A stretch of 26,917 nt of DNA from an uncultured Campylobacter sp. (GTDB lineage Bacteria; Campylobacterota; Campylobacteria; Campylobacterales; Campylobacteraceae). The notes under the pieces are model-generated. The model searched no databases, was not told where the DNA came from, and saw only the letters and a list, made by a program, of their open reading frames with translations. Below, one piece after another: positions 1 to 8,153 of this stretch. A program made the position numbers and the translations under genes. The stretch covers positions 1 through 26,917 of the forward strand of contig NZ_CAJPRT010000022.1 in assembly GCF_905373215.1 (NCBI RefSeq), given 5' to 3'. Within the stretch, counting starts at the first letter, position 1. The number at the start of each line of letters is the position of its first letter.

Positions 1-241
1 CACCGCCGCCGACCGTGCCCGCCATTGCCGTAAATCCGATGATGACGATGAGCGTGAGCGTAATCGCACCGATGATGCTAGGCAGCGCCTCGATCACGCC
101 GCTATCCACTTCAAGCAGAGCGCTTTCGATGAGGCGCGCGATAAAGGGCGCTGAGCCGATAGTAAGCGGTACGATCGCCGCGGTGGTGCCGATACTCGTT
201 CCGACAAGAAGCTTCGTAATTTGGCGATACGAAATTTCAGA
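1..241 (-). pseudogene. metI: Remnant of metI, methionine ABC transporter permease
   Basis: The minus strand reads, from about 241 down to the window edge, a stretch that closely follows the MetI permease core: VGTSIGTTAAIVPLTIGSAP, then the ARLIESALLEVDSGVIEA helix, then GFTAMAGTVGGGG. MetI is the membrane subunit of the MetNIQ D/L-methionine importer. Two defects are visible. The ~80 N-terminal residues of a normal ~217-residue MetI are absent: an in-frame TAA lies at 242-244 and the upstream sequence is A+T-rich spacer. The stretch of about 20 residues that normally separates the IEA and LPS segments (the EAA loop that contacts the ATPase) is missing, so the reading goes straight from IEA to LPS. 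The fragment continues beyond the left edge, so its 3' end is unknown. The family call is from recalled E. coli MetI. Confidence 0.72.
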
Positions 242-318
242 TTAAAATCTCTCTAGCATTCGAACTTGAAATTTTAAGAAGCCAAACAATTTAAAATTTA
301 AATTTCTTAAATTTAATA

Positions 319-831
319 CTATAAAATTTTAGCCTTTGCGGTTACGGATTTTATTTTGAGTTCGTAAATTTTCGTGCGCTTTAATGATGCTTTGGAGGCA
401 AACTCCACGCGCGACATATAGTTTGGGGTGTATTTTTCGCAAAGTATCCGCAAGGCGTAAATTTTACGCTCGTCATCTAACACTTCGTTTGCTTCGCAAA
501 CGGCGATCGCGCTGCGGTACTCCGTCGTATAAACTCTAGAGCCTAAAGCGGCAGCGTCGTTTGCGATAGATCGGTATTCTTCGTCGCTTGGGGTAGGAAC
601 GCGGTTGTAGCTAACAAAAACCGCCGTTACCGCGCGTCCGTTTTGAAAGAGTTTCGCCTTTGTGCCGGCAGGCGCGCCGTGGATATAAATAACGTCTGCA
701 TCGCGCACCGGCGAGATAGGCACGCTAAAAATTTCGCCGCTCTCGTCGATGCAGCTAAGCGTAGCGTATTCGCTCTCGTCGATGATTTTTAACGCCTCAT
801 CTTCGCTTAGCTGCCTATCTCGTCTGCGCAT
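319..831 (-). CDS. Pyridoxamine 5'-phosphate oxidase-family (NimA-like) flavin protein
   Basis: A 170-residue protein that begins with the MRRRDR signature of NimA-like proteins, which are FMN-binding split-barrel proteins related to pyridoxamine phosphate oxidase; some relatives reduce nitroimidazoles. Visible family features are the LSCIDESGEIFSVPISPV strand pair (about residues 25-42), the VIYIHGAPAGTKAKL segment (about 47-61) typical of this fold, and a basic C-terminus. The ATG (829-831) follows the ftsZ stop with no gap (TAAATG), so translation is very probably coupled to ftsZ and the two genes share a transcript. It has no obvious ribosome site of its own beyond sequence inside ftsZ. 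The substrate cannot be told from the sequence; a role in nitro-compound reduction or general flavin chemistry is inference. Family call is firm, function is not. Confidence 0.8.
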   Translation of the reverse strand: MRRRDRQLSEDEALKIIDESEYATLSCIDESGEIFSVPISPVRDADVIYIHGAPAGTKAKLFQNGRAVTAVFVSYNRVPTPSDEEYRSIANDAAALGSRVYTTEYRSAIAVCEANEVLDDERKIYALRILCEKYTPNYMSRVEFASKASLKRTKIYELKIKSVTAKAKIL

Positions 832-1992
832 TTAGTCCATCTGGTTGCGTAGGAATGCGGGCTCGTCGAGCTCGTCGTAGGTTTCGTCTCCGTTAAAATC
901 GCCGCTACTTACCTTTTGTCTAGAAAAGATAGAATTTCGACCCATGCTCTCTAAAAGCGCCTTCCTGCGATCCGCTACGTTATCGCTGGCGACCTGCTTT
1001 TTTTCCTCGATACTCCTTTCAAAGCCAGTGGCGATGAGAGTAACTTCGACGCGGTTATTTTCCATCTTAGGATCGGTGGTGGTACCCCAAGTAACGTCGG
1101 CATCCTTATCCACGGTATCTTCGATGATATTCATCGCGGATTCAATCTCAAGCAAGGAGCAATCAGGCGACATCTTAAAATGCACTAACACGCCCATAGC
1201 GCCGTGGATGGAGGTATTGTCCAAAAGCGGAGATTGGATCGCGCTTTTTAGCGCCTCTTCTGCCGCGCCATCACCCTCGCTAACGCCGATACCCATAAGC
1301 GCCAAACCGCGGTGAGTCATTACCTTTTTGACGTCGGCATAATCTACGTTAATATCGCTATCGCCGGACTCCAAGATCACGGAGATCATACCGTTTACGG
1401 CTTGGAATAGGACATTATCTACGATCTTAAAGGCATCTTTTAGGCCGGTTTTTTTATCGATGATCTTCAATAAATTTTGATTTGGGATAACGATTATGGA
1501 ATCGCACTCTTTTTTAAGCTCTTCAAGACCCTCTTGTGCTAGTCGCATGCGCTTTTTACCCTCAAAACCGAAAGGGGTAGTAACGACGCCGATAGTTAGA
1601 GCTTTTTTCTCTTTCGCAGCTTTTGCAACGATAGGCGCAGCGCCCGTGCCAGTACCACCGCCTAGACCGGAGCCTACGAAAACGATGTCGGAGTAGTCCA
1701 AGCGGTCTTTAAGATCGTCATAATTCTCCTCCGCAGCCATTTTAGCAAGCGCTGGATCCATACCGCAACCAAGGCCTTTGGTGGTGTTTTCGCCTAGTAA
1801 AATTCTAGTATTTGCGATCGATTTTTCTAACGCCTGCGCGTCGGTGTTAGCCACCATAAGCTCAACATCGGTTTTGGTAAATCCTTCGCGGATCATATGA
1901 TTTATCATATTGCATCCGCCGCCGCCGACGCCGATAACCTTCATCTTGGCACCGTAGATGCCCTTTCTTTCTTCCATACTATATCCTTTCAC
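832..1992 (-). CDS. ftsZ: Cell division protein FtsZ
   Basis: FtsZ is the tubulin-like GTPase that polymerises into the cytoplasmic Z-ring. Residues 20-30 hold the GVGGGGCN nucleotide-binding start, 107-117 the tubulin signature GSGLGGGTGTG, and 215-220 the T7 catalytic loop NVDYAD. The C-terminus EPAFLRNQMD (377-386) is the conserved tail that binds FtsA. The length of 386 residues is normal. Two starts compete. The upstream GTG (1990-1992) is preceded by AAGGAG at six bases. An ATG five codons in (MEERKG) is itself preceded by AAAGGA at six bases. I keep the longer form but cannot decide between them. The gene lies 22 bases after ftsA and directly abuts the NimA-like gene, so it is the middle of a ppiD-ftsA-ftsZ operon. 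Confidence 0.98.
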   Translation of the reverse strand: MKGYSMEERKGIYGAKMKVIGVGGGGCNMINHMIREGFTKTDVELMVANTDAQALEKSIANTRILLGENTTKGLGCGMDPALAKMAAEENYDDLKDRLDYSDIVFVGSGLGGGTGTGAAPIVAKAAKEKKALTIGVVTTPFGFEGKKRMRLAQEGLEELKKECDSIIVIPNQNLLKIIDKKTGLKDAFKIVDNVLFQAVNGMISVILESGDSDINVDYADVKKVMTHRGLALMGIGVSEGDGAAEEALKSAIQSPLLDNTSIHGAMGVLVHFKMSPDCSLLEIESAMNIIEDTVDKDADVTWGTTTDPKMENNRVEVTLIATGFERSIEEKKQVASDNVADRRKALLESMGRNSIFSRQKVSSGDFNGDETYDELDEPAFLRNQMD

Positions 1993-2014
1993 GAGTATCT
2001 CCTTAGCTTAAAAT

Positions 2015-3382
2015 TTAAAACCAATTTTTCATAGACGACCAAATTTTATTGAAAAAATTCTGTCCGTCTTTTTTGGGAAGTTGGATATTTAGATCCTCCT
2101 TCTTGTTCGCACCGTTATCCGCTTTTACGCCCTCTTTTTCTATCGCCTTGCTGACCTCTTTTTCATAATATTCGTTCATGTTTCGTTTCGGAGCCTTGTT
2201 TATCACTTCGTCTTTGTAGCGGAGTTTGCCGTTAGAGTCCATCTCGTAAGGGGTGAATTCGCCGAAGCCATACATGCAAAGTCCTAGTGCGCAAGAATTT
2301 GAAATATCGTCGGCGATCTCGTGCAGGCCGCCCACGCTCTTTGCTCTCGCAACCCTAACGGAAGTGTTATCAAAAACTATCGCCGCTAAATCGCGCACGT
2401 CGTCCAGCTTTGCCATGCCGCCCGTGATAACTATACCTGCACCTATGCGGTCTTTATAGCCACTTCTTTCGATCTTGTCGGCTATCATATCAAAGGTCTC
2501 TTTAACGCGAGCAAGGATTACTTGCGAAATGATCTCAAGGCTTATTATGTGATTTTCCGATTCGCTATCGCCTAAAGCAGGCAATTCAACTTCGCTATTG
2601 CCTTGATTAATTAGATCGTTGTAGGTGATCTTTATGTTTTCCGCATATGGAAGCGGCGTGTGCAGAGCGCGCGATAGATCGTTAGTAACGTTATTAGAGC
2701 CGAACATCACAACATCGTTATAACGTAAGGAATTTCCCAGGTGGATGACTATATCGCATGTAGCGCCGCCCATATCGATCAGTACGACACCTAGCTCTTT
2801 TTCATCCTTGCTAAGCGTAGATATGGATGATGCGTAGCCTGAAAGGACGATGTTATCTACCTTTACGCCCGCCATCTCAACGGATTTTTTCAAATTTTTA
2901 ATAGAGCTTTCTGGCGCAATAACGATATGCGTAGATACCTCTAGGCGCGTGCCACTCATACCGAGGGGATCCTCGATATGTTCCTGCTCATCAACTCTGA
3001 AATCATACGGAAGCACATGTAAGATCACACTATCGCTAGGCACGTTTGCTTGCGCTTCGGCAACCTGCATAGCACGCTTTATTTCATCCAGCCCAATCTC
3101 GTTTTCCATAGTTATGACGCCGCGAGATTTAACGCTTTTGGCGTATGAGCCCGAGATAGATATAATGGCTTTATCGTAGCTTCTGCCAGCGCCTTTTACC
3201 GCTGCTTTTACCGCCTGCTTTATTGAGCCCGCGGCTTGCTCTATGTTTGTTATGACACCCTTTTTGATACCTAAAGTATCGGCTTCACCAACCCCTAAAA
3301 CCGTAAAAATACCATCATTTTTAGCGATTATCGCGCGAATTTTAGTTGAGCCTATATCTAGACCTAAAATATACTCACTCAC
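2015..3382 (-). CDS. ftsA: Cell division protein FtsA
   Basis: FtsA is the actin-like ATPase that ties the FtsZ ring to the inner membrane and recruits later divisome proteins. The 455-residue product starts with the phosphate-1 motif LGLDIGSTKIRAIIA, carries the phosphate-2 motif LIDMGGATCDIV near residue 200 and the adenosine-type GAGIVITGGMAKL near 315. It ends in NFFNKIWSSMKNWF, an amphipathic helix of the kind that targets FtsA to the membrane. A charged linker rich in Lys and Glu (about residues 395-440) separates the core from that helix. Translation starts at a GTG (3380-3382) that overlaps the end of ppiD by eight bases, with AAAGG upstream, which suggests translational coupling. Its partner ftsZ follows at once. 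Confidence 0.97.
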   Translation of the reverse strand: MSEYILGLDIGSTKIRAIIAKNDGIFTVLGVGEADTLGIKKGVITNIEQAAGSIKQAVKAAVKGAGRSYDKAIISISGSYAKSVKSRGVITMENEIGLDEIKRAMQVAEAQANVPSDSVILHVLPYDFRVDEQEHIEDPLGMSGTRLEVSTHIVIAPESSIKNLKKSVEMAGVKVDNIVLSGYASSISTLSKDEKELGVVLIDMGGATCDIVIHLGNSLRYNDVVMFGSNNVTNDLSRALHTPLPYAENIKITYNDLINQGNSEVELPALGDSESENHIISLEIISQVILARVKETFDMIADKIERSGYKDRIGAGIVITGGMAKLDDVRDLAAIVFDNTSVRVARAKSVGGLHEIADDISNSCALGLCMYGFGEFTPYEMDSNGKLRYKDEVINKAPKRNMNEYYEKEVSKAIEKEGVKADNGANKKEDLNIQLPKKDGQNFFNKIWSSMKNWF

Positions 3383-4832
3383 TGTCTTTACCTTTAAAAT
3401 ATCTTTCGGTTTTATAGCGCTTTTCTAACATTTTGGTTAGATCGTTTTGCAGATTAGAATTTAATAACGTGGTTATCCTATCGGCGACGATCGCTCTTTC
3501 TTTATCTATCTCTTCGCTGCCGCCTAAGCTCTGCTGTGAAATTTTATACACTACGGCTTTGTTGTCAAATACCACTATCCCTTCTTTGGCAGGCTTATTA
3601 AACATATCGATAAGAAATTTATAAAATTCATCATCGCTTAGCTTGGTATTGTTTTTACTATTTAGAGATAAGGTGCCGAAATCTTCGCCTTTGAAATTTT
3701 TGAGCGCATCTTGAGCTCTTTTTTCAAGTAGCTCTTTACGTTTCTTCTCTTCAAATTCTTTAGAAGCCAAAGACTTAGCCTCTTCAAAGCTCATCTGCCT
3801 AGGCTGCTCTACACCGTTTAGTTTAGCAATCAAATATCCGCCTTTGTACTCGAAAGGCTTGATGACATCTCCTGGCTTTGCCACCTCAATCTCAGATATT
3901 GGAAAATTGCTAGCCGTAGCAACTATAGTTTCATTAGTATCGAGCTTGCCTTTTTTGATCTCCAGATAATCCTTTGTAGCGTCTTTTTTAACCTGATCCA
4001 TTCGGTAATCTTTTAAAACGTTAGGTTTGGCTTCTGTAAAATCCAATAGTTTATCATCCAAGCTTCTGTACTCGCCTCTGTGTTCTTCATAAAATTTACT
4101 TAGTTCGGTCTCATTCACATCGGCATTGCTAGGTGCCACAAAATATGCTCCTAGAGTATATTTTTTCTCGGTCATAAAGTGCGATTTCTCGCCTTCCCAA
4201 AATTTCTTTAGCTCGTCGTCATTAAAAGTGACGTTAGCGTCTGCGTAGATTATCTCTGCAGAAACCTTATCCTGCATCAGCTGCGATGCCGCAAATGCTT
4301 CTACGATCTTAGGGCTAGGCGTTATTTTTAGCGCTTTGCCGAGCTTTTCTAAAGTTAGGACCTTTTGTAGATTGCGCTCAAATTCTTTTTTAGTAAGTCC
4401 AGAATTTTTTACTACGTTGTTGTAAAGCTCCTTACTAAATGTGCCATTTTCTTGGAAATTTGGCGAGTTTAGCACAAATTCCGCCACATCTTTATCACTA
4501 GCCTGAACACCTAGATCTTTAGCAAAATTTAGAAAATATGCCTCATCGATTAGCTGATCTACTGCAATCTGATCTAGATGCATATTTTTGGCTTGTTCTT
4601 GAGTAAATTGCCCATCGCTCATAGCACTCAGCCTGTTGTATAGTTCGGAGTATTTTGTGTTTAGTTCTTGATTTGTTATAGAAATCTGCCCTACTCTAGC
4701 GATTGAGCCTGCGCGGTTAGCGTTCATATCATATGCGCCCCAGCCGACAAAGCCTGCGCCCACGAAGGCTATCGTGCTTATCCAAATCGTCGGTATAAGC
4801 GACTTCTTATGCTTTTGCATCCATTCTATCAT
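3375..4832 (-). CDS. ppiD: PpiD-like membrane-anchored peptidyl-prolyl isomerase/chaperone
   Basis: A 485-residue protein with a short cytoplasmic N-terminus (MIEWMQKHKKSL), a single membrane segment (about residues 12-34) and a long periplasmic part. That part begins with a SurA/PpiD-type N-terminal chaperone region (VGQISITNQELNTKYSELY onwards, residues 47-200). It is followed by a PpiC/parvulin-like region ending in the KPGDVIKPFEYKGGYLIAKL stretch. This is the plan of PpiD, a periplasmic folding helper that acts near the SecYEG exit. The parvulin part looks degenerate, so chaperone rather than isomerase activity may dominate (inference). It is the first gene of the ppiD-ftsA-ftsZ run and overlaps ftsA by eight bases, the same order I recall for C. 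jejuni Cj0694-0696. The ATG start is preceded by an AAGGAT-like site. Confidence 0.88.
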   Translation of the reverse strand: MIEWMQKHKKSLIPTIWISTIAFVGAGFVGWGAYDMNANRAGSIARVGQISITNQELNTKYSELYNRLSAMSDGQFTQEQAKNMHLDQIAVDQLIDEAYFLNFAKDLGVQASDKDVAEFVLNSPNFQENGTFSKELYNNVVKNSGLTKKEFERNLQKVLTLEKLGKALKITPSPKIVEAFAASQLMQDKVSAEIIYADANVTFNDDELKKFWEGEKSHFMTEKKYTLGAYFVAPSNADVNETELSKFYEEHRGEYRSLDDKLLDFTEAKPNVLKDYRMDQVKKDATKDYLEIKKGKLDTNETIVATASNFPISEIEVAKPGDVIKPFEYKGGYLIAKLNGVEQPRQMSFEEAKSLASKEFEEKKRKELLEKRAQDALKNFKGEDFGTLSLNSKNNTKLSDDEFYKFLIDMFNKPAKEGIVVFDNKAVVYKISQQSLGGSEEIDKERAIVADRITTLLNSNLQNDLTKMLEKRYKTERYFKGKDSE

Positions 4833-4963
4833 CTAAATCCTTAAATGCTAACTAAAGAAATTTTTTGTTAGTAATTATACAGATAAAACCTTATGTAAGG
4901 CTGAAAAATAGGCATTTTTGGCGAATTATAACGCGTTAGTAAATGATTTGGTATACATTAATC

Positions 4964-5524
4964 TTAGCTTAGCAAAAGCAGCTTTGAACTCATTTCTAAA
5001 ATCGCTATTTTTTTCGCCATTTGCTGCGCGCTCCTTGCATGGGCAAAAACTCCATAGCCGCGAATCACCATTATATCGCTATTTTCATTTATCATATAGT
5101 TACAAATTTCATACGGCGCACGCTCGTGCCAGTCGTCGTAGTTCTTGGGGTCGTAAATTTCAATGCGCTTAAATTTGCTCACCCCAAAGTAATCTCGCGG
5201 CAAAATAAAATCATGCTCCAGTGTATATGCGACGAGATATGGTGGTGTCGCGTAGGTTACGAATTTTGCCTCTTTTATATTTTTGTAGATATTTATATGT
5301 ATATCGCTATCGATGCTAGCATCTTGCCAGCGGTAGTCTTTTTTTGAAAACAGCGTTATAAAATCATCCCTATCCAGGCTATCGAAAATCGCGTCTTTTT
5401 TGTTGATCAAAAATTGGTTTTCTTTAATTTTTGCTGAAATCGAGCCGTGAAAGATCCCAAAAAGCCTATCTCTAAACATCGAAAGCGAAATTTTGCGTAA
5501 AATTTCATAATAATACTCGTCCAT
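4964..5524 (-). CDS. Class II aldolase/adducin-like protein, metal site degenerate
   Basis: The 186-residue product follows the class II aldolase/adducin (FucA/AraD-type) fold: FHGSISAKI near residue 25, SDIHINIYKN near 73, FVTYATPPYLVAYTLEHD near 87-104 and a C-terminal IRGYGVFAHARSAQQM segment near 154-169. In active family members these positions give the zinc ligands: a Glu before the helix, His-x-His in an HTHP motif, and a His in the NHG motif near the end. Here they read Asp/Ile, YATPP and GYG, so all the expected ligands seem lost. A non-catalytic or very divergent role is therefore likely (inference). The ATG has AGGCGAG just upstream. The gene lies between ppiD and the divergent rsmH, separated from ppiD by about 130 bases, so it may have its own promoter or read into the ppiD operon. 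Confidence 0.7.
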   Translation of the reverse strand: MDEYYYEILRKISLSMFRDRLFGIFHGSISAKIKENQFLINKKDAIFDSLDRDDFITLFSKKDYRWQDASIDSDIHINIYKNIKEAKFVTYATPPYLVAYTLEHDFILPRDYFGVSKFKRIEIYDPKNYDDWHERAPYEICNYMINENSDIMVIRGYGVFAHARSAQQMAKKIAILEMSSKLLLLS

Positions 5525-5588
5525 CTCTCGCCTTTGTAAAAAATTTCGCTATTATATAGGATTAGAAATTTCAAAAGGATAAATTTAA

Positions 5589-6524
5589 GTGCAAGCTCCA
5601 CATATTCCGGTACTTTTTTCGCAGACGATCGCAGCATTTTCGCAGCTTGAAGACGGCTATGTTATCGACTGCACGCTAGGCTACGGAGGGCACAGCGAAG
5701 GCATTTTGACCGCTAATCCGCACCTTAAACTCATCGCTTGCGACAGAGATGCCGAAGCGATAGAATTTTCGCGCGAGCGGCTTGGTAAATTTAAAGATCG
5801 CATAGAAATCCACAAAGCAAAATTTAGCGAAATTTTAGAAATTCTGCCCGAGCAAAAGCTCCGCGCAGTTCGTGGGATCTTAGCCGACATTGGCGTTTCA
5901 TCTCTTCAGCTGGATAAAAACTCGCGCGGCTTTTCCACCAAAAGCGATGCGCTGGATATGCGAATGGACGAGAGCGCAGCGCTAGATGCGGTGTATGTCG
6001 TAAACAGCTACTCGCAAGCGGATCTGGCGCGCATTTTCCGCGAATACGGCGAGCTAACAAACGCTAACGCAATCGCTTCCAAAATAGCTACTGCGCGGAC
6101 TAACGCATCACTAACAAGCGCTAAAGCTTTGGCAAATTTAATCGGAACGAAGCCCGTTAAAGGGCGCAGCATCAGCACGGCTACGCTAGCATTTCAGGCG
6201 ATCCGCATCGAGGTAAATGACGAACTTGGCGAGCTAAAGCGCCTGCTCACACTCATTGAGCAAAAATCGCGCGATTCAATTCTAACTAATGCAACTGTCG
6301 CTATAATTTCATTCCATTCGCTTGAAGACCGCATAGTAAAGGAGCGATTTAGGGCGTGGGAGCGCGATTGCGTCTGCCCTAGCGAGTTTATGCGCTGCGA
6401 ATGCGGCGGCGGGCATTCGTTAGGTAAAATCCTAACCAAAAGCCCTATAACGGCGGATGCGCAGGAACTCGCGCAAAATTCTCGAGCCGCAAGTGCAAAG
6501 TTAAGAATTTTTCGACTGAAATGA
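5589..6524 (+). CDS. rsmH: 16S rRNA (cytosine-1402-N4)-methyltransferase RsmH
   Basis: RsmH (MraW) puts the N4-methyl group on C1402 of 16S rRNA in the decoding site, using S-adenosylmethionine. The 311 residues show the family hallmarks: HIPVL at the start (residues 5-9), DCTLGYGGHSEGIL (27-40, SAM site), LADIGVSSLQLD with the GFS segment (about 98-117), and ISFHSLEDRIVKERF near 240. A CVCPSEFMRCECGGG cysteine-rich insert follows, then the SRAASAKLRIFR end that is usual in the family. The start is a GTG with AAAAGGAT about eight bases upstream. As in classical dcw clusters, rsmH precedes an FtsL-like gene, but here about 800 bases of gene-poor DNA lies between them. Confidence 0.97.
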   Translation: MQAPHIPVLFSQTIAAFSQLEDGYVIDCTLGYGGHSEGILTANPHLKLIACDRDAEAIEFSRERLGKFKDRIEIHKAKFSEILEILPEQKLRAVRGILADIGVSSLQLDKNSRGFSTKSDALDMRMDESAALDAVYVVNSYSQADLARIFREYGELTNANAIASKIATARTNASLTSAKALANLIGTKPVKGRSISTATLAFQAIRIEVNDELGELKRLLTLIEQKSRDSILTNATVAIISFHSLEDRIVKERFRAWERDCVCPSEFMRCECGGGHSLGKILTKSPITADAQELAQNSRAASAKLRIFRLK

Positions 6525-7337
6525 CCGCCTTTGCTTGCTATAAATTTTAAATTTTGACGAAATTTTGTAAAATTTATAGATTTGCAGGCATTAAATTTTA
6601 AAATTTTATGAAATTTTAAAATTCAGTTTACAAAGATTTGATCTAGAATTTATAATATTTTCGGTGTTTTTTTTGGACACCTAATAGCTAAATCATAAAA
6701 TTTAACAAAAAGTTTAACGTTGAATTTTACGCTAAATTTAATGTATAATTTTATAAGATTTAACTGCTGCATATTTTAAAAACTAAGTGGCAGCATAGAT
6801 ACAGAACAGAGTGAGAGTTAAAATTTGGCGCCTAAAGCAAGCGGCGTAATGTCAAATCTGCCCTTTGCTTTAACGAAATTTTGTAAGCGAGCAGTAGTTT
6901 CATTGACATTTTAGATGATAGAGCTTATCTTGCAAATAAATATCTACGCTTAACGTTTTAATGCGCATCGAAGACGCAATAAAAATTTTAAGCGGTTTTT
7001 CAGACGATTTGACAAAATTTTATAAATAGTCAATCTCGGTAAAGTGAGCTCTATTTTTACCTGTCAAAATGAATTTCCCAAAGAGGCGGTGTAAATAGGC
7101 AAAGACATTAAAATTTCGCTTGCCAAGATAGAATTTGGCAAGTTAAGATAAAATTCCATTTACCGAGGTAAAATTGCAAAGAAGAATTTCGCTCGTAGCT
7201 TTGCTTTTAAATTTTACCTTAATAGCACTTTGCTATGCGCACGCGAGCTGCTGGCTTCGAGCCGAATTTACCTTGACGCAGGCGCCTTAGCGGCGAGTAA
7301 AGATAAGATCGTGGTTTTAAATTTATGGAGATTTTAA
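6525..7337. other. Gene-poor spacer between rsmH and the FtsL-like gene
   Basis: About 800 bases without a convincing gene. It is dominated by A+T-rich palindromic stretches (AAATTTT, TAAAATTT), a 12-bp inverted repeat just after rsmH (listed separately), and another 8-bp inverted pair TAAAGCAA/TTGCTTTA at roughly 6834-6873. A 22-codon reading frame from the ATG at 6961 to the TAG at 7027 has a plausible amino-acid mix but no recognisable match and is too short to call. The sequence just before 7338 (TTATGGAGATTTTAA) carries the GGAG ribosome site of the next gene. Promoters for that gene are probably here but I could not pick one with confidence. Confidence 0.5.
6538..6579 (+). terminator. 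Inverted repeat after rsmH, possible transcription end
   Basis: A perfect 12-base inverted repeat, CTATAAATTTTA at 6538-6549 and TAAAATTTATAG at 6568-6579, with an 18-base loop that can itself pair in part. It begins 13 bases after the rsmH stop. There is no G+C-rich stem and no clean T-run, so it is not a classic intrinsic terminator; position is the main argument. Similar A+T palindromes are common in other spacers of this window, so it may be only one of those. Confidence 0.35.
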
Positions 7338-8153
7338 ATGAACAAATATGAATATTTTGCCGACGACGATGACGGGCACGACTTCGCAGGGACATCCGAT
7401 CTAGCGGGCATAGAGCTCGCAAAAAGACGAGCTATGGAGGATCTGACGGATGAGGAGTTAGAGGATAAGCTTGCCGCGGATCTTGCCGTAAAACGAAACT
7501 ACGCGGGCTCAGCGGGCGGTTATGACGATTTTACCGGCTTGGAATTCGAAAGTTCAGGCTTTACAAACACCCAAAACTATCTAAATTCCGAAAGCGGCGG
7601 AACAAAATTTAATAAAAACAGCAAAGTAAAATTAAAAGGACGTGGCGGCGACGCAAATCTTTCAGCCAATCGAGGCAGCGAGAAATCCGCAAGCGAGGTA
7701 GGCTACAGCAATTTTACAGGTGCCAATTTTGTCGGCAAGGCGGATTACGCGGCGTTTGCGGGTGCGAACTTTACAGGCACGCAAAATCAAAATTACGCGG
7801 ATATGGGCGCGCAGGATTATTCAAGCCTTGCTGCAGGACGCAGCTATGGCAGTTTTGCTGGCGCACAAGACGAGCTGCTACGCAACTACGACGCTGAGAA
7901 AAAAAAGGAGAAAAATCTCACGCTTTATCAGCTTTTAGTCGTTTATCTGCTGATCGGATTTGCGTTTTTACTGACGGTACCGGCGATTTACATCCGCAAC
8001 GAAATTTATTACATCAGCCGTGACATCGCCGCGCTTCGTACCAAGCACGAGGTTTTGCTTGAAGAAAATCGCGCGCTTAACAACGACATCGAATATCTGC
8101 GTTACAAAAATGAAATTTTAGATCCGCAAAGCGTGCAAGAAAATGGGCGCTGA
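7338..8153 (+). CDS. FtsL-like single-pass membrane protein with repeat-rich cytoplasmic N-terminus
   Basis: The last ~80 of 271 residues have the plan of the divisome protein FtsL: a Lys/Glu-rich collar (AEKKKEKN, 186-193), one membrane helix (about 196-218) and a periplasmic coiled coil (about 222-262, LRTKHEVLLEENRALNNDIEYL in pieces). The place after rsmH also fits, since rsmH-ftsL is the usual dcw order, and C. jejuni has a membrane protein gene (Cj0692c) beside its rsmH. What is odd is the ~190-residue cytoplasmic part. It opens acidic (YFADDDDGHDF), then carries imperfect repeats of the form Y-x-x-F-T/A-G-A/L-x-F at 62-70, 123-131 and 137-145, and looser copies at 153, 161 and 170. ATG start with GGAG upstream. 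The FtsL assignment is inference from topology and context; the gene overlaps rmuC by 11 bases. Confidence 0.7.
   Translation: MNKYEYFADDDDGHDFAGTSDLAGIELAKRRAMEDLTDEELEDKLAADLAVKRNYAGSAGGYDDFTGLEFESSGFTNTQNYLNSESGGTKFNKNSKVKLKGRGGDANLSANRGSEKSASEVGYSNFTGANFVGKADYAAFAGANFTGTQNQNYADMGAQDYSSLAAGRSYGSFAGAQDELLRNYDAEKKKEKNLTLYQLLVVYLLIGFAFLLTVPAIYIRNEIYYISRDIAALRTKHEVLLEENRALNNDIEYLRYKNEILDPQSVQENGR

Noticed and set aside
15..245. Plus-strand open frame at the left edge
   Set aside because: It is the shadow of the minus-strand metI remnant; the opposite frame gives clear MetI sequence while this one gives Ser/Pro/Met-rich chance sequence.
6961..7029. 22-codon frame beginning RIEDAIKIL in the rsmH spacer
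   Set aside because: Too short, no clear ribosome site and no match; kept only as a note in the spacer entry.
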